Origin: an uncultured Paludibacter sp.
GTDB taxonomy: Bacteria; Bacteroidota; Bacteroidia; Bacteroidales; Paludibacteraceae
NCBI GenBank assembly: GCA_937897985.1
Contig: CALCBD010000005.1
Location: 1 to 64,000 of the forward strand
Reading direction: 5' to 3'
DNA: 64,000 nt
Below are positions 26,892 through 34,724 of the stretch, piece by piece. Each line of letters starts with the position of its first letter. The first letter of the stretch is position 1. The notes below the pieces were generated by a model. It did no database searches. It worked only from the letters and a program-made list of their open reading frames with translations, and was not told the origin of the DNA. The translations under genes and the position numbers were made by a program.

Positions 26892-29753
26892 TTATAATTT
26901 TAAAGAAATAGTTTTTCCCAGATATTGAATGCTTTTCCCTTTTTGATTTTTCAGGTCAAAGGAAGTTGCATTCTGTTTGTTTACATACACAATATTGAAC
27001 GTTCGTTTTTGAAGCATTCCGTTGAATGATCCCACACGGTTTCCGATAGTCAGCATGCGGGTTTTATCGTTGTAGGTAAAGCGGATTTTTGAACATTGTC
27101 CTTTCTCATAATTGTAATTCACACCTTCGTCTTCGTACAATTCAAACGAACCGTTTTTGCCGGCATAGACATATACCGTCAGGTTGTCCGGTTTTTTCTC
27201 ACCCACAAACTGTATATCAGGCCCGAAAGTGAGGATAGCTCCTTCGGGAACGAAAACCGGCATGCGCTCATACGGAGCTGCCACGGTTTGGGTTTGGTTT
27301 CCGGCTATGAATTTTCCCGTATAGAAATCGTACCAACCGCTGGTAGCAGGGAAGTACACTTCGCGCTCGCGGGCTTCGTATTTGTACACCGGACAAATCA
27401 TCAGCGATGGTCCAAATAGATACTGGTCGCTGATATTGTTTACTTTGATGTCTTTTCCGAAATCCATGACCAGAGCGCGCATGATGGTGTAATCTTTGTA
27501 ATTGGTCATGCCGGCAAGAGTGTAAATATATGGCATCAGGCTGTAACGCAATTTGTTATAATACAAAATGCTTTTGTAAGCCGGGTGATTTTCGGGGGCA
27601 ATGTTGAATACCTCGCGCAACGGAAACTGACCGTGTGCCCGGAACAGCGGTGCAAACGTACCAAACTGATACCAGCGGGCATTAAGCTCGCGCCATTCTT
27701 TCAAGTCGCTGTTTTCTTCCTGTGTTTTATCAAAGAGTTTTTGAGCTTTTTCGTAGCGTCCCTCTACACAAAAACCGCCAATATCCATCGTCCAGTAAGG
27801 AATCCCCGACAGGGCATAATTCAACCCGGCCGAAATTTGTGCCTTCATATCTTCCCAACGGGTACCAATATCGCCACTCCAGGTTGCGGTGGAATAACGT
27901 TGAAGTCCTGCAAAGCCCGAACGGGTCAATAGAAATACACGTTTGTCCGGATCAACGCTCCGTTGCCCTTCATAAATGGCTTTGGCATTCATCAGGGCAT
28001 AAGTATTGAAGTATTTGGTAGAAGGACCCAGAGCTGTTGGTCCCGATAGTACCTTGCGGTATTCCATACTTGCGTTCGACTGAATATCCGGCTCCGAAGC
28101 ATCCATCCACCACGCATCAATGCCTTTGCTGAACAGGTGTTCGTTCATCTGATTCCAGAATAGTTTACGGGCTCCCCCGCTGTAGGCATCGTAGAACGAA
28201 CCTACGTAGCCTTTACCCACCCAGTCGCGAATGCTGTCGTTAGTGGCACGGCGATACATCCAGCCATTTTTATCAAACTCTTTGTAATGTCCGGTATTTG
28301 CATAGAATTTTGGCCACACCGATATCATGATGTGACCATTCAAATTGTGAATATCGCTCACCATCTTTTTGGGATCAGGGAAACGTTGCGGGTCAAACTC
28401 CTGACTACCCCACTGGTCTTCTTTCCAGTAAAACCAGTCCAATACAATGTTGTCAATCGGTATTTGCCGTTTGCGGAATTCGGCCAGCGTACCCACAATT
28501 TCATCCTGCGTTTTGTAACGCTCGCGACTTTGCCAGAAACCCATGGCCCAGGCAGGCATAACGGGTGCTTTGCCTGTAATATTGCGATAACCGCTGATTA
28601 CTTCGTCCATCGAGCTTCCGGTAATGAAATAGTAGTTGATTTCGTTGCCCATTTCGCTCCAGAGTGCCAGTTTATTTTGCTCGTCAGGAGCTACCGGACT
28701 TAAGACTTTCAATCCCAGATAGGCGCCACCATCGGGTTTCCACTCGATGCGGAAGGGCACACGAACACCTGCTTTGAGGTTTACACTAAACTTATAACTA
28801 TTCGGATTCCAGGCTGTTCTCCATCGCTCCTGAACTACTAATTTATTGTCAATAAATACTTTTGTATAGCCGGCATAATAAAGCAGAAATCTGAAAACCC
28901 CGCTTTCAGTTGGTTCAATGCTCCCTTCCCAGAGAATAGTGGAGCCACTGAACTGAAATCCGGTGGGGAAGTTTTTCTGAGTCTGCAGGTTTTCGTAATC
29001 TATTGTGCTTTCCTGCCTTTTGTAATAGATATTATTTGTATCGGATTTTGAGATATAACTTGCTGTCAATCCGCCGGGCGTACCATCCGTTCCAAAAAGT
29101 TTAAAAAGATTTATCTGTGAATAATCGCGTTTGTCGCCGAATTTTGTCAAAGAATAATTGTCCCAAAGGATACCGTAATTCTTATTTGAAATTACAAAAG
29201 GAACCGATACTTTGGTATTGTACTGAAAAAGTGTTTCGTTTTTTCCTTTATAGTTAAATTCGTCGGACTGGTGCTGTCCAAGTCCGTAAAATGCTTCGTC
29301 GTCGGTGGATTCGAATTTCTGGCTGATGGTATAGCCTTTGGTTCCTTCCACCACAATGGGTGAGAATAACTTTGAGTCGTTTTTGCTTTCACTCAGAATT
29401 CGTTTTCCTGTTTTGGTATAGAAACTTATTTCACCCGAAACAAGGCTTACAGCTGCCTTTAGCTCGGTAGTAATGAGATAAAGACTATCAGCTTTGGTGG
29501 TGATATCCCATTTTGAATCTGTATCATAAGGTTTTACGGCTATCAGACTTTCACCGGTTGAGAATTCGTTAGCGGCAGTGGCTTTAACCTGAATGGTTTT
29601 ATTGTTGATGACTGAGAGTTGAAGCAATTTTGCTCCCGAAGGCTTCTGCTGAAGTTGAATACGCACTCCGTCAGAAGTTTTTGTAAAATTGGTCTGAGCC
29701 ATTAGAGTGTTAGCTGCTACTAAGATAATGGCTAACAATGCTTTGTTCTTCAT
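26892..29753 (-). CDS. GH31 alpha-xylosidase with PA14 insert
   Basis: A 953-residue exported enzyme (signal peptide MKNKALLAIILVAANTLMAQ). The N-terminal beta-sandwich (DDEAFYGLGQHQSDEFNYKG) is interrupted at about 235-365 by a PA14-like module (GSTILWEGSIEPTESGVFRF, TKVFIDNKLVVQERWR). Barrel motifs follow: PIDNIVLDWFYWKEDQWGS, WWMDASEPD at 548-556 with Asp551 as nucleophile, and TATWSGDIGTRWED with Asp628 as acid/base. A PA14 insert in this place is the hallmark of the xyloglucan alpha-xylosidases of Cellvibrio and Bacteroides. It should remove non-reducing xylose from xyloglucan-type oligosaccharides. It follows GH97 in the minus-strand block. Confidence 0.88.
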   Translation of the reverse strand: MKNKALLAIILVAANTLMAQTNFTKTSDGVRIQLQQKPSGAKLLQLSVINNKTIQVKATAANEFSTGESLIAVKPYDTDSKWDITTKADSLYLITTELKAAVSLVSGEISFYTKTGKRILSESKNDSKLFSPIVVEGTKGYTISQKFESTDDEAFYGLGQHQSDEFNYKGKNETLFQYNTKVSVPFVISNKNYGILWDNYSLTKFGDKRDYSQINLFKLFGTDGTPGGLTASYISKSDTNNIYYKRQESTIDYENLQTQKNFPTGFQFSGSTILWEGSIEPTESGVFRFLLYYAGYTKVFIDNKLVVQERWRTAWNPNSYKFSVNLKAGVRVPFRIEWKPDGGAYLGLKVLSPVAPDEQNKLALWSEMGNEINYYFITGSSMDEVISGYRNITGKAPVMPAWAMGFWQSRERYKTQDEIVGTLAEFRKRQIPIDNIVLDWFYWKEDQWGSQEFDPQRFPDPKKMVSDIHNLNGHIMISVWPKFYANTGHYKEFDKNGWMYRRATNDSIRDWVGKGYVGSFYDAYSGGARKLFWNQMNEHLFSKGIDAWWMDASEPDIQSNASMEYRKVLSGPTALGPSTKYFNTYALMNAKAIYEGQRSVDPDKRVFLLTRSGFAGLQRYSTATWSGDIGTRWEDMKAQISAGLNYALSGIPYWTMDIGGFCVEGRYEKAQKLFDKTQEENSDLKEWRELNARWYQFGTFAPLFRAHGQFPLREVFNIAPENHPAYKSILYYNKLRYSLMPYIYTLAGMTNYKDYTIMRALVMDFGKDIKVNNISDQYLFGPSLMICPVYKYEAREREVYFPATSGWYDFYTGKFIAGNQTQTVAAPYERMPVFVPEGAILTFGPDIQFVGEKKPDNLTVYVYAGKNGSFELYEDEGVNYNYEKGQCSKIRFTYNDKTRMLTIGNRVGSFNGMLQKRTFNIVYVNKQNATSFDLKNQKGKSIQYLGKTISLKL

Positions 29754-29838
29754 GTTTTTATAATTACCCCAGAAAGGGAATCGAAGTTAGTTTTACTTGT
29801 GATGATATTATAATTAATGCAAATATCTCAGCAATTTA

Positions 29839-29876
29839 TATTTTGTGTCGATTTGCGGTTTTTGCGTTCTTTTTTC
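29839..29876. repeat. CGCAAAG-type repeat, half copy
   Basis: TTTGTGTCGATTTGCGGTTTTTGCGTTC between GH31 and GH97 matches the right arm of the repeat seen at 31.9 and 58.0 kb (reverse complement GAACGCAAAAACCGCAAA). No clear left arm remains. Confidence 0.5.
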
Positions 29877-29891
29877 TTTTTCAGAAGCCCT

Positions 29892-31886
29892 TTATGGGGC
29901 AGCTATTATTTTAACCGCCAATCCGCCACCTTCTGCCAGTTGATAAGTTAATCTGGTTTTGTTGTTTATTTTCAGAATTTCTTTTTTGTAATCCGTGCCA
30001 TTTCGTCCGGCGTTGATGCCATCTGAGAAAATCTCAGCACTGTAATTTCCATCCGCTAAAAAGGAAAAATCAAGGACGATTTCTCTTGCATTCCAGTTAC
30101 ACAAAGCACCAATAAACCATGTTTTAGCACTGCGGCGTGCAATGGCAAGGAAGCTTCCCACTTTGCCATCCAGTGCAATTGTTTCGTCGAAAACAGCAGG
30201 CACCGAGGCGATGAAATCAGTGCATTCCTGCTCCTTCATATAGGCTGTGGGGTTGTCGGCAAGCATTTGCAGCGGTGCCTCAAAAGCCACGTACATGGCC
30301 AGCTGGTGGCAGCGTGTACCCTGACTCATGGGGTTGTCGTTCACCGGACGGAAGCAGCTTTTGGCTGCATTGCGCATGGCACCGGGTGTATAATCCACCG
30401 GACCTGCCAACATTCGGATAAATGGCATCGTAACGTCATATTGCGGGGCATCATACACATGCCATTTGCTGTTTTCCATGCCACGCACCCCTTCGAAATT
30501 CAACACATTCGGATACGTTACATTCATCCCCGAGGGTTTAAACATGCCGTGATAGTCAACGACCAGGTGCTGTTTCGCTGCCTTTTCGGCTATTTCGTAG
30601 CAGGAATTAATCATTTTCTGATCGTCGCGGTCGATAAAATCAATTTTAAAACCTTTGATGCCCATGGCAGCGTATTTGGCAAAAGCTTCGTCGATTACCG
30701 GATAAATGCCCCTCCAGCTTGCCCAGAGAATGATATCCACATTTTTGGCGCGACCATAATCAATCAGTTCCTGCAACTGAATATCAGGCGAAATCTTCAT
30801 CGGTTCCACAGCCGACACCGACCAGCCTTCGTCCATTACGATGTATTCAATCTTGTTTTTCGAGGCAAAATCGATGTAGTATTTATAGGTCTCGGTATTC
30901 ACTCCGGCCTTAAAATCCACTCCCGTTATGTTCCGGTTGTTCCACCAGTCCCACGCTACTTTGCCGGGTTTAATCCATGAAGCGTCAGTAATTTTTGATG
31001 GTGTTGAGAGTTTGTAAACCATATCGCTGTTCAGCAAATCTTTGTCGGATGCCGAAATTAAAGCCACGCGCCATGGAAACTGGTGCGTGCCGGCTACTTT
31101 GGCAATGTAAGGGGCCCGTTTGGTGGGCATCAGGTTCAGGTTTGCAAAACCACCAATCTTTTCTTCCAGCGGATAGCCAGCAAAACATCCTTCAAAGCCT
31201 GATTTGCTTTCGCTTTGGGTCAGGAACATGCCCGGATAGTCCTGTAAATCAGCTTCGAGAACAGCTATTTTATACTGATTCCTGACATTGACCAGCAAGG
31301 GTGTCAGGGCAAGAGAGTCTTTTTTGAATTGAGAAATTTGAATGTTATCATACAGCGACTCGAAAGCAGAGCAAAACTGATCTTTCGGGTCGCGCAGATC
31401 ACACACATAAGGTACAAAGCAGTTGTAATCAGCATCGAAACTGAAGCTTGCTTTTTCCGAAATAATGGTTTGTTCCTGTTTTCGATTCAGAACAAAGCGG
31501 TAGGCCACACCATCATTGTACGCTCTGAAAACCAATCCCCAGTTGCCTTTAAAATTAATACTGAGTTGGTTATAGCGGTTTTCCACCACTTTCTTTTTAT
31601 AAAATTGTGCGTATATTTTAGTATCAACCGATTGATAAACAGCTTTCAGCACCTTTGCATTTTCGCCCAATATCTCACCTTCATTCACAGTAAGTGCCAT
31701 TTCCGAAGGAGCCAGCATAACATCCGACCCGTTCAATACCGACCATTCAATTATATCGGAAATTTCCACCTTCAGGCCGATTTTCTGATCGGGTGATTGA
31801 AGCGTATAAGTTTTTGTTTTAGCAGCAAAGGTATTGAAACTGAGAGCTAAAAGGATTGTGATAATAAATGTTTTGTGTGTTCTCAT
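29892..31886 (-). CDS. GH97 retaining alpha-galactosidase type
   Basis: Start at 31886 (664 residues; MRTHKTFIITILLALSFNTF signal peptide); an earlier in-frame start would run into the intergenic repeat. The N-terminal 290 residues are the GH97 beta-sandwich. The barrel contains VAWDWWNNRNITGVDFKAG, YIVMDEGWS, GFKIDFIDRDDQ and NVLNFEGVRGMENSKW. GH97 splits into inverting glucosidases with a glutamate base and retaining alpha-galactosidases with an aspartate nucleophile. Asp416 in KIDF and Glu465 in NFEG fit the retaining galactosidase pattern, so alpha-galactosidase is favoured; a beta-L-arabinopyranosidase is the alternative. Exported, likely periplasmic. Confidence 0.85.
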   Translation of the reverse strand: MRTHKTFIITILLALSFNTFAAKTKTYTLQSPDQKIGLKVEISDIIEWSVLNGSDVMLAPSEMALTVNEGEILGENAKVLKAVYQSVDTKIYAQFYKKKVVENRYNQLSINFKGNWGLVFRAYNDGVAYRFVLNRKQEQTIISEKASFSFDADYNCFVPYVCDLRDPKDQFCSAFESLYDNIQISQFKKDSLALTPLLVNVRNQYKIAVLEADLQDYPGMFLTQSESKSGFEGCFAGYPLEEKIGGFANLNLMPTKRAPYIAKVAGTHQFPWRVALISASDKDLLNSDMVYKLSTPSKITDASWIKPGKVAWDWWNNRNITGVDFKAGVNTETYKYYIDFASKNKIEYIVMDEGWSVSAVEPMKISPDIQLQELIDYGRAKNVDIILWASWRGIYPVIDEAFAKYAAMGIKGFKIDFIDRDDQKMINSCYEIAEKAAKQHLVVDYHGMFKPSGMNVTYPNVLNFEGVRGMENSKWHVYDAPQYDVTMPFIRMLAGPVDYTPGAMRNAAKSCFRPVNDNPMSQGTRCHQLAMYVAFEAPLQMLADNPTAYMKEQECTDFIASVPAVFDETIALDGKVGSFLAIARRSAKTWFIGALCNWNAREIVLDFSFLADGNYSAEIFSDGINAGRNGTDYKKEILKINNKTRLTYQLAEGGGLAVKIIAAP

Positions 31887-31904
31887 TTTAATTTTTTTAA
31901 ACCC

Positions 31905-31970
31905 AAGGAACGCAAAGTTTTTAAGTAGCAAAGAAAAACTTTTAAATTTTTCACTTTGCGCTCTTTGCGA
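31905..31970. repeat. CGCAAAG-type inverted repeat
   Basis: GGAACGCAAAGTTTTTAAG (31908 onward) faces CTTTGCGCTCTTTGCG (31954-31969), with GCAAAGAAAAACTTTTAAA between. The arms are inverse copies of CGCAAAGAACGCAAAG. It fills the gap upstream of GH97. Confidence 0.7.
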
Positions 31971-32046
31971 ATATTTGATGATAGTTTGAAAGGCATATTT
32001 AACTTTGTTTTCTTTACGTTTAATTATTGTTGATTTTTTTTTCTCT

Positions 32047-34266
32047 CTACAGAATTGATTTCAACCGGATATCCTCCGACGAGCTTCCAACCTGAAACTC
32101 AATATCGCCCTCTGGCATTTCAAATTTATTGGTTGCTATATTCCAGAGTTTCAAATCATCTGTTTTTAGTTGTATTTCAATATTTTTTGTTTCGCCTTTG
32201 GCTATACCCACCCGTTTAAATGCTTTCAGGCGTTTTGTGGCTTTATCGCCGGGTAATTTTACATATACCTGCACTACTTCCTCGCCATCATAATTGCCCG
32301 TGTTTTCAATCTCAAAACGAACATTTATTTTCTCTTCGCCTGTTCCTTCGCCTGTTCCTTTGCCTTTGCCTTTACCTTCGCCTTCGCCTTCGCCTTTACC
32401 TTCGCCTTTACCTACTCCTTTAATCTCCAAATTCTTATACCCAAAACTTGTATAGCTCAAACCATACCCAAAAGGATAGAGTGGTTTCCCGCCGAAATAC
32501 ATGTACGTTCGACCATGACGGATATCATAATCGAGCATGGGAGGTAAATCATCAATACTCTTTACCCAGGTTTGTGTGGTGCGTCCTGCCGGATTAAAAT
32601 CGCCGAAAAGCACATCGGCCACCGCATTGCCCAGTTCCTGACAGGATTGGGTAATGTGCAGAATAGCAGGCACATGCTCCTGAGTCCAGTTGATAGCATA
32701 GGGAAAACTGCTGATAAGCGTCACCACGGTATTCGGATTGGATTTGTAAACCAGCTTAATTAAATCTTCCTGCTCCAGTGTAATGGCTGCACGATCCACG
32801 TCCTCACGCCCTTCGCCGGCTATGACGCTTTTTCCCCAGGGAGCCATTGTCCAGTCGGGACTGCAAACGGGATGATTGCCCACGCACACAATAGCCACAT
32901 CAGCCCGGGCAGCCGCTTTGGTGGCTTCGTCCATCTTGTTGGTGCGGGCATAGCGCACTTCAATATCCTGAGCGGCTACTGCATTTTTTATTCCCTGCAA
33001 AACAGAAACCTTGTACCCGGGTGTTCCGCTGTACCAGTCCTCAATCACCTCGTCGGCACGGTTACCAATTACAGCTATCCGTTTGATTTTCTGTTTGTTG
33101 AGAGGTAGTGTTTGTTGGTCGTTTTTGAGCAATACCACCGATTTGTCGGCGACAAGGCGGACAAACTGTTTTGTTTCCGGCTTTTTCCAGGGGTCGATCG
33201 TATCGGCAATTCCAATTTTGCTGTAAGGATTTTTATCCGAACTGTCCAGCAATCCGAGTTTAAGCATGATCCGCAAATTGCCTTTGATATTGGGTTCCAG
33301 TTCTTTTTCGGTTACAAGACCTTGATTGACAGCATCGGTCAGCGCCGTTTTATAATCATCCAGAAAGCGGGTCGTACCGGCATTGATACAGGCTTTGGCT
33401 GCATCTTCCATCTTTTCAAATCTTTTGTGAGTGGATTTTAATTGCTGAAAAGCACCGCCATCGGTAATAATCAAACCGTTGAATTTCCATTCTTTCATCA
33501 ATATGTTTTTCAGCATCGGATGATACGTGCAGGGTATGCCGTTGTAAGCGTTGTAGGCTGTCATCAGGGCATTGGCTCCACCTATGGTGATGCCCCGCAT
33601 AAACGGATAGCTGTAATATTCCCTGAAAAGAGCCTCGTCGAAGTTTGAGGAAGTTTCGGCGCGACCGTATTCATTGCTGTTGGCTAAGAAATGTTTCATC
33701 AGCGAAGCCGAACGCCAGTAATTCGGGTCGTTGCCCTGCAGGCCACGCACCATTGCCGTTACTAATTCGCCGGTCAGGAAAGCATCTTCGCCGTAACATT
33801 CTTCGGTACGTCCCCAGCGGATATCACGTCCCATGTCGGCGTTGGGCGTCCACAGAATGAGGCCACCCCGTTTGTATTTAGGCGATTGAAAAACGTAACG
33901 TGCTTCATACGACATGTACTCAGCTACTTTTTGCAGCAATTCGGTATCCCAGGTTTCTCCCAGTCCGTAACCCTGAGGAAAAACCGTGGAGTGAAACTTC
34001 GGTCCGTTTTTAGTTTCATCCCAGGCGGGGCTGCTTAATACCAGTCCGTGAATGGCCTCGGCACTTCCTGCACCTTTGATTCCGAGCCGGGGGATTCCTC
34101 CACCACCAAAGAAATCAATTTTCTCGTCCTTTGTCATTAACGAAACGACATTATCGATGCGTTGTTCCGGTTGTAGCTTTATATTCTGAAACGGAAATTT
34201 TGTTTGCTGTGCCTGAATCAATACAGATGCTGCAAACAAATACACTATAACACTAATTTTCCTCAT
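32047..34266 (-). CDS. GH3 beta-glycosidase with a low-complexity GK/GE insert
   Basis: A 739-residue exported enzyme (signal peptide MRKISVIVYLFAASVLIQAQ). GH3 features in order: LWTPNADMGRDIRWGRTEECYGED at 138-161 (split across the barrel), KHFLANSNEYGR, and GLIITDGGAF with Asp269 as nucleophile; then the alpha/beta-sandwich (IKRIAVIGNRAD) and the C-terminal fibronectin-III-like domain. Between the end of the sandwich (YGLSYTSFGYKNLEIKG) and the FnIII strands (INVRFEIENTGNYDGEEVV) there is an insert of about 29 residues made of Gly with Lys or Glu, residues 617-645. It is first in the minus-strand block and faces the T9SS gene. Substrate could be beta-glucose, beta-xylose or alpha-L-arabinose; not decidable here. 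Confidence 0.87.
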   Translation of the reverse strand: MRKISVIVYLFAASVLIQAQQTKFPFQNIKLQPEQRIDNVVSLMTKDEKIDFFGGGGIPRLGIKGAGSAEAIHGLVLSSPAWDETKNGPKFHSTVFPQGYGLGETWDTELLQKVAEYMSYEARYVFQSPKYKRGGLILWTPNADMGRDIRWGRTEECYGEDAFLTGELVTAMVRGLQGNDPNYWRSASLMKHFLANSNEYGRAETSSNFDEALFREYYSYPFMRGITIGGANALMTAYNAYNGIPCTYHPMLKNILMKEWKFNGLIITDGGAFQQLKSTHKRFEKMEDAAKACINAGTTRFLDDYKTALTDAVNQGLVTEKELEPNIKGNLRIMLKLGLLDSSDKNPYSKIGIADTIDPWKKPETKQFVRLVADKSVVLLKNDQQTLPLNKQKIKRIAVIGNRADEVIEDWYSGTPGYKVSVLQGIKNAVAAQDIEVRYARTNKMDEATKAAARADVAIVCVGNHPVCSPDWTMAPWGKSVIAGEGREDVDRAAITLEQEDLIKLVYKSNPNTVVTLISSFPYAINWTQEHVPAILHITQSCQELGNAVADVLFGDFNPAGRTTQTWVKSIDDLPPMLDYDIRHGRTYMYFGGKPLYPFGYGLSYTSFGYKNLEIKGVGKGEGKGEGEGEGKGKGKGTGEGTGEEKINVRFEIENTGNYDGEEVVQVYVKLPGDKATKRLKAFKRVGIAKGETKNIEIQLKTDDLKLWNIATNKFEMPEGDIEFQVGSSSEDIRLKSIL
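32331..32422. repeat. Hexanucleotide-type simple repeat inside GH3
   Basis: Short units CCTTCG, CCTTTG and CCTTTA, with CTGTTC variants, repeat without interruption over about 90 bases on the plus strand, encoding alternating Gly and Lys/Glu/Thr on the minus strand. As the unit is 6 bases, gain or loss of units would lengthen or shorten the linker without breaking the frame. Confidence 0.8.
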
Positions 34267-34724
34267 TATTTAATATCCTGATTTTTATGTCATCTATTCC
34301 GGTTACAAAGAAAGTTATTTCACAATTATCTTTTGGGTATTAAAAAAATCATTTGATGGTATAAAATAAAAAAAGATGGTATGAAATAATAAAAATCCGG
34401 GCTCAGGATAAAATATTTCAATGGCTTTTTTCTGAATACAGTAATAACTGTCATTATTTACATGCATAAGTCAGCCTGAAGTTTTCACATTAATCTTTGG
34501 TTAACCGGCTCGTTTTACATCTGTATATCAGTTTAAATAAAAACTTTTTTATTAAGTTATTGAATTGCACCCATACTGTTATGATTTTATACTCATTGAG
34601 TAAAACGAAGTCCTGTATATTTGTGGCGATGAAAATTAAACATTTCAGCCTGAAAACTGAGATAATATATAAACCCGAATTCTGTACATTCAATTGATGA
34701 AGAATTCACAAAAAATAATACGTT
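34267..34724. other. Divergent intergenic region between the two blocks
   Basis: This 458-base AT-rich region separates the minus-strand hydrolase block (GH3) from the plus-strand block (T9SS beta-helix gene). It must contain the promoters of both. A plausible plus-strand promoter is listed at 34595-34623. I see no clear operator; small reading frames on both strands at 34490-34697 look like chance. No CGCAAAG-type repeat is present here. Confidence 0.5.
34595..34623 (+). promoter_or_regulatory. Candidate Bacteroidota sigma-ABfr promoter
   Basis: TATATTTG at 34616-34623 matches the TAnnTTTG -7 box of Bacteroidota, with ATTG at 34595-34598 as a weak -33 box 17 bases upstream. Transcription would begin near 34630, leaving a 95-base leader before the ATG at 34725. 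Confidence 0.4.

Noticed and set aside
34490..34697. Overlapping small frames on both strands in the divergent region
   Set aside because: Both occupy the same bases in opposite directions, with no start signal; they fit chance in AT-rich sequence.
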